In this document: positions 29,682 through 38,563 of the stretch, piece after piece
Layout: every line of letters starts with the position of its first letter
Position numbering within the stretch: position 1 is the first letter of the stretch
Assembly: GCA_025210525.1 (NCBI GenBank)
Contig: JAOARP010000047.1
Coordinates: 717,465 to 781,464 of the forward strand
Direction: 5' to 3'
DNA from: Marinisporobacter sp.
GTDB taxonomy: Bacteria; Bacillota; Clostridia; Peptostreptococcales; Thermotaleaceae
Length of the DNA stretch: 64,000 bases
Notes under the pieces: model-generated
What the model was told of the DNA's origin: nothing
What the model saw: the letters and a program-made list of their open reading frames with translations, nothing else
The model's database searches: none
Translations under genes and position numbers: made by a program

Positions 29682-31349
29682 TTACTCTTTCCTTATGACT
29701 TCAATAAATTCTTTAACTATATGGGGATCAAATTGAGTAGCGCTACATATTTCTAATTCAAGTATAGCTTCTTCGTAGCTTTTTGCACTTTGATAAGGAC
29801 GTTTTGATGTCATAGCATCAAAACTATCAACAACGGTAAGAATTCTAGCAAGATAAGGTATATTTTCTCCCTTTAACTTCATGGGATACCCTTTACCATC
29901 ATATCTCTCATGATGATATAAAATCAATGGAACAACTTTTTTGAGAGAATCTACAGGCTTTATAATTTCAGCTCCATTTTCAGGATGTTTCTTTAAAATA
30001 TTCCATTCTTTATCTGTCAATGCCATTTTTTTATTTAGTATCTCTCTCCCTACTTCAATTTTCCCAATATCATGAAGATATGCCCCATACCGTAAAAGTT
30101 TTTGATCTTCTTTACTCAGACCTAATTTTTCTCCTATCATCTTACAATATATTACTACTCTCTCCGTATGTCCATAAGTATATCGGTCTTTTGCATTAAT
30201 TACACTAATAAGCGTTTTAATTGAAGTAATTAAGTCGATATGTTCTTCTTGAATATCATTTTTTAATTCTTCTAAAACTGAAAAATAAATTTCTACTCTA
30301 TTTTTATTAAAAAATTTAGCTCTATACAAAGCATCGTCTGAGCTATTAATTAATTCCTCTTTTGTTTTTGCTTTATCAGGAAAACAAGAAATACCAATAG
30401 ATACTGTAAGATTTTTATTAGGAAGATTGCATTGTCCTTTAAATTCGGCTTTTTCAATATTTCTTCGTATTCCTTCAGCAATAACAAGAGCTTTATTTTC
30501 TAAAGTATTAGGTAAGATGATGGCAAATTCTTCTCCACCATATCTAGCTACAAAGTCATTTTCTCTAGCAGCATTTTTTAGAATTTGTCCTATTCTTTCT
30601 AATACCTTATCTCCTGCTTGATGCCCATATAAATCATTATAATGTTTAAAATAATCAATATCTATAAACAATAATGATACAGGACTATTATGCTTTTTAG
30701 CCTTTTCAACTGCTTTTAATAAAGATTCTTGAAAGCATCTGTGGTTATATATTTGTGTAAGTTCATCTACATTTACAAGCTTATTCATTTCATTCCTATA
30801 TTCTTCTTCTATCGTAACATAACTTCCTAATAGCCAAGCTGTTAGTAAAAAAACTCCTGCAAGAATTAAATCTGTCTCAAAAAATAAATTAACTACTTTA
30901 TTAGATAACCCTATATAATCTATAAATAATACTATTATTGAAGAAATATAGGCAACCCCCATACCGTACTTCATACCAAACTGCATGGTTGTAGGAATAA
31001 TAGTAAATAAAAAAATAAACTTATATTGACTCGTATAACCTCCAGATACAACAATAAGTATAGAAAAAATAACAATAAATAAAAGGATCTCCATGATATG
31101 ACTTATCCCTATTTTTAAATTTTTTTTGTCATTATTAGAAAATACCCATGCTTTATAGGTTAACATTAGCACTCCTATGCCTGTGATTATTGAAACTATA
31201 ATCATTTCACTAAACTCATTACGTTCTTGTACATACAAAATACTATATTGCATAAGAACGATTATCCCACAAACTAATAATGTAAGTAACTTAACAAGTG
31301 ATATCATTTTATAAATTTTTTCTTTAAATTTATTTTCCATCCGATTCAT
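29682..31349 (-). CDS. Membrane GGDEF / HD-GYP protein (c-di-GMP synthesis and breakdown)
   Basis: 555 residues. Six or so membrane helices in the first 185 residues form a sensor-like unit. A GGDEF domain follows (VDELTQIYNHRCFQESL at the start, catalytic YGGEEFAIILPN near 268-279), then an HD-GYP phosphodiesterase domain (YTYGHTERV, HDIGKIEVG, KHPENG, HHERYDGKGYP, DSFDAMTSKRPYQ). Both catalytic motifs look intact, so the protein may make and degrade c-di-GMP depending on its input. It lies 57 bases downstream of agrD, so partial co-transcription with the agr genes is possible. Confidence 0.93.
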   Translation of the reverse strand: MNRMENKFKEKIYKMISLVKLLTLLVCGIIVLMQYSILYVQERNEFSEMIIVSIITGIGVLMLTYKAWVFSNNDKKNLKIGISHIMEILLFIVIFSILIVVSGGYTSQYKFIFLFTIIPTTMQFGMKYGMGVAYISSIIVLFIDYIGLSNKVVNLFFETDLILAGVFLLTAWLLGSYVTIEEEYRNEMNKLVNVDELTQIYNHRCFQESLLKAVEKAKKHNSPVSLLFIDIDYFKHYNDLYGHQAGDKVLERIGQILKNAARENDFVARYGGEEFAIILPNTLENKALVIAEGIRRNIEKAEFKGQCNLPNKNLTVSIGISCFPDKAKTKEELINSSDDALYRAKFFNKNRVEIYFSVLEELKNDIQEEHIDLITSIKTLISVINAKDRYTYGHTERVVIYCKMIGEKLGLSKEDQKLLRYGAYLHDIGKIEVGREILNKKMALTDKEWNILKKHPENGAEIIKPVDSLKKVVPLILYHHERYDGKGYPMKLKGENIPYLARILTVVDSFDAMTSKRPYQSAKSYEEAILELEICSATQFDPHIVKEFIEVIRKE

Positions 31350-31381
31350 ACGATCACATCCATATATCCTATATAAATATG

Positions 31382-31404
31382 TAAGAGGTCAAAATGACCT
31401 CTTA
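31382..31404 (-). terminator. Hairpin just after agrD
   Basis: TAAGAGGTCA/TGACCTCTTA with a three-base loop, three bases past the agrD stop. The tail on the minus strand (CATATTTATA) is a poor T run, so termination may be partial. Confidence 0.5.
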
Positions 31405-31406
31405 TC

Positions 31407-31544
31407 TTATTTTTCTCTTAATAATTTTGGTTCTTCTGGTTGATATAGTGACCAAGCACATGCTGAAGCAGATACAGTTTGTGCTGCAAAGGTTAATACG
31501 GTTGCACCAAATAAAGCTAATGTTGTAAAGATTTTATTTTTCAT
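31407..31544 (-). CDS. agrD: AgrD-like cyclic lactone autoinducer prepeptide (45 aa)
   Basis: ATG at 31544 behind GGGGAGGTGAAAGATA. The N-terminus is an amphipathic/hydrophobic leader (MKNKIFTTLALFGATVLTFA), then SASACAWSLYQPEEPKLLREK. The Cys followed by a short aromatic run and the acidic YQPEEPK tail is the clostridial AgrD pattern. By analogy with the C. perfringens peptide the thiolactone ring would be Cys-Ala-Trp-Ser-Leu (inference). Its ATG overlaps the agrB stop by one base (TAATG), so the two are coupled. Confidence 0.93.
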   Translation of the reverse strand: MKNKIFTTLALFGATVLTFAAQTVSASACAWSLYQPEEPKLLREK

Positions 31545-32212
31545 TATCTTTCACCTCCCCTTAAAAACATTGATTTTCTTAGACATAAATCTACAAAATG
31601 TATAAAAAGATATCCTAAGCTTGTTAGTGTTAAACTTTGCCAAAATACCCCTACCACGATTGCGCTTGTAATGCTTTTTTCATTGACACCTAATATTTCT
31701 ATATGAAATACCCATGCTATCCCTATTCCCATAACAAAGATCCATAAAGTCCTAATCGAATTTCTTTTTAATCTTTTTCTTTTATCTTCTTTTTTAATAG
31801 GTTTATTAGGTGTATCTACAGGAGCATATCTGTACATAATAAAAAATCCAAACAAAAAAACACTTCCACAAAAAATGTTTATAAGCATACTGTTTAAATA
31901 AGGAGTTAATTCCTTTATCACCCATCCAAATCCTACAGCCACTAAAGTACCTATCACTGCACATTGATTTGGAGAGGCAGCATGTACCCCTCCAGAATAT
32001 TTTCTTAAAATAGCTATCGTAAAAGAAATGATCAAGGCTTCTATTAATACATCACATATTGCTCCAAATAAGATCACTAATAAGATAGAGTAGCTTATTT
32101 GAAGAATATTAAAAGCACCATACGCCAATACTTGTTCATGATCTTGATCTAATTTTAAGTGCCTTGCTATTTTAGCAGCTATATGATTAGTTATTTTTTC
32201 TATATTACACAT
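31544..32212 (-). CDS. agrB: AgrB-type autoinducer-processing membrane peptidase
   Basis: 222 residues, about six membrane helices. The catalytic pair sits exactly at the Staphylococcus AgrB positions: His77 in KYSGGVHA and Cys84 in SPNQCAV. Family knowledge: it cuts the AgrD C-terminal tail and forms the thiolactone. The agrD gene follows directly. The gene begins inside the 3' end of the upstream membrane-protein gene (8-base overlap), indicating an operon of three. Confidence 0.95.
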   Translation of the reverse strand: MCNIEKITNHIAAKIARHLKLDQDHEQVLAYGAFNILQISYSILLVILFGAICDVLIEALIISFTIAILRKYSGGVHAASPNQCAVIGTLVAVGFGWVIKELTPYLNSMLINIFCGSVFLFGFFIMYRYAPVDTPNKPIKKEDKRKRLKRNSIRTLWIFVMGIGIAWVFHIEILGVNEKSITSAIVVGVFWQSLTLTSLGYLFIHFVDLCLRKSMFLRGGER

Positions 32213-32681
32213 TTATTTTTTCGTTTCTCCTTTTTTTAAAGTAATCGATCATGATTATTGTAAGAAATATAAGAATCAAAGAAGGAATAGTATATAAAGT
32301 GCTTTTTATTGTTCCCTTTAGTGTATTTTCAAAGGGGATATGAAAAATATTCGTATAAGCAAAAACCATCAGCCAATCGCATATGCAAAATAAAATAGTA
32401 GCTATAATACATGCAGGTATAGTTTTAATCATATCTATTTTATTTATTTTTACAGTAACAAAAATATATACCATCAGCATAAGAACTGTATGTACCCCAA
32501 AGTGAATTGGTAATGACCTAATTACAAATGAAGAAATTGCCAATATTATTCCTGATACTATCATTCTTTTTTGATCGATTTTCTTTCCTACTATTACGTA
32601 ATTTGCAAATATTAAAAGAATCTCTTCTGGTACTGCTCTTATAAAAAAGATACTCCATGGCATATGTAACATGCAATGCAT
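32205..32681 (-). CDS. Membrane protein upstream of agrB, kinase-less AgrC-sensor-like
   Basis: 158 residues with five or six predicted helices and a short basic tail (DYFKKRRNEKINV); no kinase, protease or transporter motif. It resembles in size and layout the membrane sensor part of AgrC-type kinases with nothing attached, but similarity was judged by eye. It overlaps agrB by eight bases. Several ATGs occur in the first 8 codons; AAAGGA lies next to the first, so a start at the second ATG (MLHMPW) is also possible. A role in peptide export, reception or immunity is inference. Confidence 0.7.
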   Translation of the reverse strand: MHCMLHMPWSIFFIRAVPEEILLIFANYVIVGKKIDQKRMIVSGIILAISSFVIRSLPIHFGVHTVLMLMVYIFVTVKINKIDMIKTIPACIIATILFCICDWLMVFAYTNIFHIPFENTLKGTIKSTLYTIPSLILIFLTIIMIDYFKKRRNEKINV

Positions 32682-32840
32682 CGTCCTTTCATAAAACTTA
32701 TATTGTCATAACCTATTTCATTCTATATTAAAAGGTAAGATTTTTTTGTCATAATCTGTCATATATTATACATTTTTTCGTCTATCTTTTCTCTATATCT
32801 CATATATATATCCAAGTATAGATTATTTTTTATGCAAAAA

Positions 32841-32875
32841 AACTCTAGAATGTATACGCCTCACATTCTAGAGTT
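32841..32875 (-). terminator. Terminator of the 66-residue gene (dispersed repeat copy C)
   Basis: A perfect 13-bp stem AACTCTAGAATGT/ACATTCTAGAGTT followed on the minus strand by TTTTTGC. The TGCAAAAAAACTCTAG...ACATTCTA layout resembles the hairpins at 17769 and 18957. Confidence 0.8.
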
Positions 32876-32944
32876 TTAACTCTTATACAAATTCTTTTTA
32901 CAGTTTTTGAAATGCATTTTTATTTCCTCATCTATTTTATGAAT

Positions 32945-33145
32945 TTATTTTTCTTCTAGAAAATTATTTTTTATTATTTTTTCAAGTTTATCACTAAGTT
33001 CATTATCTAGTTTTTGGAGTAAAGCAATATTTTCATTATTCAAAGCACTATTTTTAATTTCTTGTATTTTATATTTAATTTCTCTAATATCTCTCACTTC
33101 TATTGCTCTGTTTAAATGCATATCTGTTCTTAACTTTAATTCCAT
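32945..33145 (-). CDS. Small helical protein (66 aa), function unknown
   Basis: Has a strong ribosome site (GTAAGGAGGAACATTAA before ATG). The sequence is charged and almost entirely helix-forming, likely a two-helix coiled coil. It was compared with Spo0E-like phosphatases, which have a similar size, but the SQxLD motif is missing (LLQKLDNELS instead). Lies 117 bases downstream of the sensor kinase gene and may be co-transcribed with it. Confidence 0.6.
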   Translation of the reverse strand: MELKLRTDMHLNRAIEVRDIREIKYKIQEIKNSALNNENIALLQKLDNELSDKLEKIIKNNFLEEK

Positions 33146-33262
33146 TTAATGTTCCTCCTTACACATAGATTTATGTTCCTTTTCCACTAATTTTATCATA
33201 AATTGGTGAAATCTAATTTAAAGAAATCTTAAAGATTTTGAAAGAGATGAATCTCTTCATCC

Positions 33263-34903
33263 CTAGATCAATATATAAAATACGGTTCCTCTATTTAATT
33301 CACTCTCAACCCATACTTTTCCATTGTGCTTATCAATAATTTCCTTTGTAATATATAGTCCTAGTCCTACAGATTCCTTTTTTGAATTTTTACCTTTATA
33401 ATATCTATCAAAAATATAAGGAATATCTTCTTTATATACTCCAATTCCGTTATCTTTTATAAATATTTCTATTTTTCCGTCTTCTAAAACTTTAGTATTA
33501 ATCTTTATAAAACCATTTTCTTTGCTATATTTAATTGCATTTATGATTATATTTTCAATAGCCCTATGTAATTTTAGTCTGTCTATTTTTTTATTGAAAT
33601 TCACGTTTTTATCTAGATTTAATATGATTTGAATATTCTTAGCTTCCCCTCTTAAGCCTATATTGTCTACTATATTCTTAACAAAGCTATTTATATTAAC
33701 ATCCTCTTCCTTTAAAACAAATTTACGATCTTCAAGCCTAGATAAAAAAAAGAAATCATTGACAACATCATTTAAATATTTTGTTTTTTCATGTATTCTC
33801 TTTATATACTTTTCTTTGTCTACTTCTTTTTTCACTTCTCCTTCTATAATAGCTTGAGTATATCCTATGATCACCGTAATAGGTGTTCTTAAATCATGAG
33901 CTATATTTGTCATAAGCTTTGTCTTATCCTTATTAGCTTCTTCTGCTTCTTTTTTTGCTTTTATTAATTTTCTAAAGGTCTTATATAAAGAATAAATCAC
34001 CATAACCAGTATGACAGTAAGTACACTAATCATGCCTATAAGCTTTTTTTCTCTATAGTTGTTTGGTGGTACAACAAAAGCCTTTTCATATAGTCCATTA
34101 TAATCCATGTTTTTAATCACTTTATTAATAATGGAAATCAATTCATCCAAATCTTTTCTTGCACCTATAAATATTCGATTGGACTGTTTTAATTCACCAA
34201 CTATTTTTATATCATTATATGCACCTTGTTCCTTATAATAAGTAAACACAGGAATATCACTTATCGTATAATCTGCCTTTTTTCTTGAAATATATTCCAA
34301 AGCTTTTTCCATATTTTCTACTTCAATAATTTTAGCACTCGGATTTTCTTTCTTGATAATATCTAAAAACCAATATCCTTTAGGTCCAACAAAAGTTTTT
34401 CCTCTAACTTGTCGAATATCATTAATCAACTTTGAATTGTCTTTATGTCCAAGGATTACCTGAGTCATTTCTATATAAGCAATAGAATAATCTAAATACT
34501 TATTTCTTTCCTCTGTAAAAGATACAGCTGGTAGAATATCTATCCTTTTTTCAACAGTACTTTGTAATATTTCTTCCCAGTTTTCTTTTAAGCTATCTCC
34601 ATAAACTCTAAATCTTAATCCTGTCAATTGGTTAACGCTCCTAATGATTTCTATTCCAAGTCCCTTTGGAATTCTATTTTGATCAATATATTCTATGGGC
34701 ACATAATCCTCCGCTACCCCTACATAAATATCTTTATATTTATATTTTTCTATCCATTTCAATTCTTTATCTGTGAAAATTTCTTTTTGAAAATTAATTG
34801 TATCACTTGTTATATACACATCTTTCATTTTTTTATCTCTATCCATTGAAGATCCCATTAAAACCAAACATAAAATCGTAATCATTACAAAGAATCTCCT
34901 CAT
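33263..34903 (-). CDS. Sensor histidine kinase with periplasmic-binding-protein sensor domain
   Basis: 546 residues. Signal/first helix at the N-terminus, an extracellular SBP_bac_3-like domain (about 45-275; amino-acid or related ligands in this family, as in BvgS-type kinases), membrane helix about 288-308, then HisKA with H-box NIAHDLRTPIT, and HATPase_c with NAIKYS, DNGIG, YIFDRYYKG and SVGLGLYI. Divergent from the response regulator at 35139, 235 bases away, its likely partner. Confidence 0.93.
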   Translation of the reverse strand: MRRFFVMITILCLVLMGSSMDRDKKMKDVYITSDTINFQKEIFTDKELKWIEKYKYKDIYVGVAEDYVPIEYIDQNRIPKGLGIEIIRSVNQLTGLRFRVYGDSLKENWEEILQSTVEKRIDILPAVSFTEERNKYLDYSIAYIEMTQVILGHKDNSKLINDIRQVRGKTFVGPKGYWFLDIIKKENPSAKIIEVENMEKALEYISRKKADYTISDIPVFTYYKEQGAYNDIKIVGELKQSNRIFIGARKDLDELISIINKVIKNMDYNGLYEKAFVVPPNNYREKKLIGMISVLTVILVMVIYSLYKTFRKLIKAKKEAEEANKDKTKLMTNIAHDLRTPITVIIGYTQAIIEGEVKKEVDKEKYIKRIHEKTKYLNDVVNDFFFLSRLEDRKFVLKEEDVNINSFVKNIVDNIGLRGEAKNIQIILNLDKNVNFNKKIDRLKLHRAIENIIINAIKYSKENGFIKINTKVLEDGKIEIFIKDNGIGVYKEDIPYIFDRYYKGKNSKKESVGLGLYITKEIIDKHNGKVWVESELNRGTVFYILI

Positions 34904-35100
34904 TTTTACCCCCTTTATTCAACATATAATTTTTTACTTTTATTGATAATTTATTTTCTTCTGCAACTTTTTGATATACACCTATTATACAATATTAGAT
35001 TTAGTATTTTTTAGACATTTTCCCTTATTATTGTGTATTTTCCTTTTTTCTTAAATTAACACATGATAAACTATTATATATATGAATTTTTTATAAAAGA

Positions 35101-35138
35101 AAGGTAGGGATACAGTTACGCTATCGTAACGAATATAC
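35101..35138 (+). promoter_or_regulatory. Response-regulator leader hairpin between ribosome site and start
   Basis: AAGGTAGGGA (35101-35110) is the only ribosome-site-like sequence, 29 bases from the ATG. In between, GTTACG (35115-35120) and CGTAAC (35125-35130) form a perfect hairpin with loop CTAT. Folding shortens the effective distance to roughly 12 bases. The layout parallels the MCP leader at 27041. Confidence 0.45.
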
Positions 35139-35831
35139 ATGAATAAACATACTATATTGGTTGTAGATGACGACCTAGACATCATTGAATTGATCAGTCT
35201 TTATCTTAAAAATTCAGGATATATTGTAGATACTGCTAATAATTGTAACGACGCATTAGAAAAAATTAAAAGTAAATGCTTTGATTTAATCATATTAGAC
35301 ATTATGCTTCCTGACTTTGATGGTACTACTCTTTGCCAAAAAATTAGACAATCTATGTATTGTCCTATTATCTTTGTCAGTTGTATTGATGATGAAGATT
35401 ATATCCTTAATGCATTAAATTTAGGCGGAGATGATTATATAAGAAAACCCTTTAACCCAAGAGAGTTAGTAGCACGTGTTCAATCTAATTTAAGAAGAGT
35501 AGCCTATGAAAAAAGTGGGAATAAACTGATTCATCCTCATTTAACTATTAAAGATTTGACTCTGAATATGGAAAAATATACTGTTATTAAAAATAATAAA
35601 GAAATTACGTTGTCTCCTATAGAATTTAATATACTCTTATTTATGATTCATCATCCTAATAAAATATTGCGCTATAGTGAAATATATGAGCATGTTTGGG
35701 AAAGCAAAAGTATAGGTGATACAAGAACTGTCATGGTTCATGTAAGTAATCTAAGAAAAAAAATAGAAAATAATAGTAATATAAAATATATAAAAACAGT
35801 GAAAAGAAGAGGATATATGTTCTTATTATAA
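35139..35831 (+). CDS. OmpR-family response regulator
   Basis: 230 residues: receiver domain with acidic pocket VDDD, phospho-acceptor Asp in LIILDIMLPD, and KP near 105, followed by a winged-helix DNA-binding domain (about 132-228; IEFNILLFMIHHPNKILRYSEIYEHVWE, DTRTVMVHVSNLRKKIE). Acts as a transcription factor controlled by phosphorylation, most likely by the divergent kinase at 33263-34903. Targets are not evident from this locus. Confidence 0.95.
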   Translation: MNKHTILVVDDDLDIIELISLYLKNSGYIVDTANNCNDALEKIKSKCFDLIILDIMLPDFDGTTLCQKIRQSMYCPIIFVSCIDDEDYILNALNLGGDDYIRKPFNPRELVARVQSNLRRVAYEKSGNKLIHPHLTIKDLTLNMEKYTVIKNNKEITLSPIEFNILLFMIHHPNKILRYSEIYEHVWESKSIGDTRTVMVHVSNLRKKIENNSNIKYIKTVKRRGYMFLL

Positions 35832-35927
35832 AATATTATGTTGCTAACCTTTAATTTAAAAGGGCATATCTCAAATATATGAATCATTCTATTTTTCAAA
35901 GTTTTTGAAATTTCTTTTAAAAATCTA

Positions 35928-35956
35928 TTGACAAAACAAAAAAACAATCATATAAT
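35928..35956 (+). promoter_or_regulatory. Promoter of the trpB T-box transcript
   Basis: TTGACA (35928-35933) and TATAAT (35951-35956) with a 17-base spacer: a consensus sigma-A promoter just upstream of the T-box leader. Confidence 0.85.
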
Positions 35957-35989
35957 TACTTTCAACATCATAAACACAAATCGTTGAAT

Positions 35990-36250
35990 AAGAAGAGTAA
36001 GTATATTGAAAAATCATAGAGAATCGGTGCTGGTGAAAATCCGATATTTGTAAATGTACTGAATGGGCTTATGAGTTGGAGCTGAAATTTTTAGTAGGCA
36101 ACACGGGCATCTCCCGTTATAGAGATAGGATATCGGAAACTTTTCCCGTATCTGAAAAGAGTGGGTTATAATTTTTATAACCAATTGAGGTGGCACCACG
36201 TATATAGCGTCCTCTATATGTTTTTATAAACATGTAGAGGATTTTTTAAT
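35990..36250 (+). promoter_or_regulatory. T-box leader, tryptophan-specific
   Basis: Stem I includes AGAGAATCGGTGCTGGTGAAAATCCGAT with its GGUG-type loop. A TGG triplet at 36064-36066 (GAATGGGC) is in the specifier position and reads Trp. The T-box core GAGGTGGCACCACG is at 36187-36200; its UGGC can pair with a tRNA ending GCCA, which fits bacterial tRNA-Trp with discriminator G. The terminator CCTCTATATG/CATGTAGAGG with T6 lies at 36211-36247. Uncharged tRNA-Trp should favour antitermination and trpB expression. Confidence 0.93.
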
Positions 36251-36364
36251 TTCCGGAAATTATTAAAAAATCTTATTCAGTGATCTAACATCTAATAATA
36301 GCTTTTTATAAACACTTTTATATTTATTATTTAAAGAAAATTCAAACTTTAGGAGGTTTTTTAT

Positions 36365-37540
36365 ATGATTACAAACAACAATGGTTATTTTGGAGAATTT
36401 GGAGGGAGTTATGTCCCAGAGACATTAAAAGCAGTTTTAAAGAAAGTAGAAGAAAATTTTTATCAATTGATCAATGATCCAAATTTTCTTGAGGAGTTAG
36501 CTTATTATCAAAAGCAATATATAGGTCGAGAAAATCCTCTTTATTTAGCTGAAAGATTAACTAAAAAAATAGGTGGCGCTAAAATTTATCTAAAAAGAGA
36601 AGATTTAAATCATACAGGTGCTCATAAAATCAATAATGCTATTGGTCAAGCCCTTTTAGCTAAGAGAATGGGCAAAAAAAGAATTATTGCTGAAACAGGC
36701 GCTGGACAACATGGTGTTGCCACAGCAACAGTTTGTGCTTTATTTGGAATGGATTGTACCATTTATATGGGCGAGATCGATACAAAAAGACAAGCACTGA
36801 ATGTTTTCAGAATGGAGCTCCTTGGTGCGAAGGTTGTTCCTGTAACTCGAGGAACTGCTACCTTAAAGGATGCTGTAGATGCAGCCCTCGAAGATTTTGT
36901 TGAAAATGCCAGTGATACTTTTTATCTTTTAGGATCAGCAGTAGGTCCTCACCCTTATCCTTCTATGGTAAGAGAATTCCAAAGTATTATTGGAAAAGAA
37001 GCAAGAAAACAAATATTAGATACAGAAGGGAAACTTCCTGACTACGTTGTTGCAGCTGTTGGTGGGGGTAGCAATGCCATAGGGCTTTTCCATCCCTTTG
37101 TAGAAGATAAAAATGTAAAAATCATCGGAGTAGAACCTGCTGGTAAAGGTCTTGATACCCCTGATCATGCTGCATCTATTGTAAAGGGAAGTGTTGGTAT
37201 TATTCATGGATTTAAGTGCTATACCCTTCAAGATGAAAAAGGCGAACCCCTTCCTGTTCATTCTGTTGCAGCAGGACTTGATTATCCTGGAGTTGGTCCT
37301 GAGCATAGCTATTATAAATCTGTAGGTCGTGCTGATTATGTAGGGATTACAGACAAAGAAGCACTAGATGCCTTCTTTGAATTATCTAAAGCTGAAGGAA
37401 TTATTCCAGCCATTGAAAGTGCCCACGCTGTTGCTTATGGAATGAAGCTTGCAAAAAATTTAGATCAAGACAAAATCATTATTATTAATCTTTCAGGCAG
37501 AGGAGATAAGGACGTAGCACAAGTAAAAGAAATGATGTAG
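36365..37540 (+). CDS. trpB: Tryptophan synthase beta chain TrpB
   Basis: PLP enzyme that joins indole and serine into tryptophan. 391 residues, TrpB1 class. PLP lysine K88 in HTGAHKINN, catalytic glutamate E110 in [11 protein letters not shown], and the phosphate-binding VGGGSNAIG loop are all present. ATG follows TTTAGGAGG. It is transcribed alone behind the Trp T-box; no trpA or other trp gene is in the window, so either the pathway genes are elsewhere or the enzyme salvages free indole. Confidence 0.97.
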   Translation: MITNNNGYFGEFGGSYVPETLKAVLKKVEENFYQLINDPNFLEELAYYQKQYIGRENPLYLAERLTKKIGGAKIYLKREDLNHTGAHKINNAIGQALLAKRMGKKRIIAETGAGQHGVATATVCALFGMDCTIYMGEIDTKRQALNVFRMELLGAKVVPVTRGTATLKDAVDAALEDFVENASDTFYLLGSAVGPHPYPSMVREFQSIIGKEARKQILDTEGKLPDYVVAAVGGGSNAIGLFHPFVEDKNVKIIGVEPAGKGLDTPDHAASIVKGSVGIIHGFKCYTLQDEKGEPLPVHSVAAGLDYPGVGPEHSYYKSVGRADYVGITDKEALDAFFELSKAEGIIPAIESAHAVAYGMKLAKNLDQDKIIIINLSGRGDKDVAQVKEMM

Positions 37541-37545
37541 TAATT

Positions 37546-37571
37546 ATGGCGAGATCACTAAATCTCGCCAT
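37546..37571. terminator. Hairpin between trpB and the convergent lipoprotein gene
   Basis: ATGGCGAGAT/ATCTCGCCAT with a six-base loop, shortly after the trpB stop. T-run weak on both sides, but position supports a shared terminator. Confidence 0.6.
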
Positions 37572-37604
37572 ATATTCCTTATTCCTCAATACGCTTTTTT
37601 TAGT

Positions 37605-38348
37605 TTATTTTCTACTTTCATCAAATGCCTTTAATTGTTTTCTTTCTTCCGCTGTAAAAGGTTTAGCTTTATAAAAGAATTTTACTTTTTTATCTCTTGG
37701 ATCTACTTTCACATTGATATCATATTGATCATATGTAAATTCTAAATGAGTAGATGTTTTTGTAGAATAAGCTTTATTTACCTTTACAAACTTTAGTTTT
37801 TCTGTATCTGCTATAATTTGATTCTTCTTTAAGAAGTTCATAGCAAGCTGCTTCTTTTCTTCGAGAGAAAGCTTTTGAATTTTCTTAGCCTTCATGGCAG
37901 CATCTTCTATTTTACATTGACTGCTATTAACTGCACCTGTATTTGCATCAATATAAACTTCATAGATTTTTATTTCTTTTTTTTCTTTATTCATATGAAA
38001 CCATCCTGCAGACCACTCTGGTTCAATAACTGAATAGCCTCCCATAAGATTTATCCCAAATTCTGTATTTTTCTCATCTACTTCTGTCTGAAAATATTTA
38101 TTTATTGCCTCTTTTGCAAGCTCTTTTGCTTTTTCCTTAGACACTTTCACTTGAATCACTTCTTCATACTGATTCATAGCAGAATAAGTTTTTCCCTCTT
38201 CTATTGCTGTTGTTTTTTCTATCTCTTTTTCAACTGTTTTTTCTACAGGAGCTTGCTTTTGAATTGCTTGTGAAGAACTACAACCACTTAATAGCATCGT
38301 TCCCATTACAAGTGCACAAATCCCTTTTTTCCATTGCTTTTTCACCAT
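37605..38348 (-). CDS. Lipoprotein with PepSY/YcdB-like repeats
   Basis: 247 residues with lipobox LLSG-C near Cys23. Two PepSY-like units are suggested: VSKEKAKELAKEAINKYF...IYEVYIDANTGAVNS and LSLEEKKQLAMNFLKK...INVKVDPRDKKVKF. Similar in plan to the lipoprotein at 41504. The upstream region carries the TGTAAA-N5-TGTAAA operator overlapping a -35, so it is probably part of the local two-component regulon. Likely a cell-envelope accessory protein; exact role unknown. Confidence 0.8.
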   Translation of the reverse strand: MVKKQWKKGICALVMGTMLLSGCSSSQAIQKQAPVEKTVEKEIEKTTAIEEGKTYSAMNQYEEVIQVKVSKEKAKELAKEAINKYFQTEVDEKNTEFGINLMGGYSVIEPEWSAGWFHMNKEKKEIKIYEVYIDANTGAVNSSQCKIEDAAMKAKKIQKLSLEEKKQLAMNFLKKNQIIADTEKLKFVKVNKAYSTKTSTHLEFTYDQYDINVKVDPRDKKVKFFYKAKPFTAEERKQLKAFDESRK

Positions 38349-38387
38349 AATCTCCTCCTTTTCTATGTATTCTTAGTATAAATAAGG

Positions 38388-38428
38388 ATTATATGGAAAC
38401 TATATAGGTTTTGTAAATAATTTGTAAA
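38388..38428 (-). promoter_or_regulatory. Operator/promoter of the 37605 lipoprotein gene
   Basis: On the minus strand two TTTACA repeats (38428-38423 and 38417-38412) are spaced 11 bases apart. The second also serves as -35, with an 18-base spacer to a perfect TATAAT (38393-38388). An 11-bp direct repeat is typical for OmpR/PhoB-family regulators. Confidence 0.7.
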
Positions 38429-38520
38429 CAAATTTTCATACGATACTACCTCATACTCATATATTCATCTTTCTAGCAACATTCCCAAAAGTATTTTTTT
38501 GTAGTTATTCATAATAATAA

Positions 38521-38549
38521 AATGAAGCTACCTATTTTGATAGCTTCAT
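38521..38549 (-). terminator. Terminator of propeller/solute-binding lipoprotein 1
   Basis: Minus strand: ATGAAGCTA pairs with TAGCTTCAT and is followed by TTTATTATT. The same stem sequence recurs after the paralogues at 44440 (variant) and 47489. Confidence 0.8.
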
Positions 38550-38563
38550 CCTTTTATCTATTT

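Noticed and set aside
32945-33145. Spo0E-like phosphatase
   Set aside because: Size and helical character fit, but the signature SQxLD motif is absent, so it is listed as unknown.
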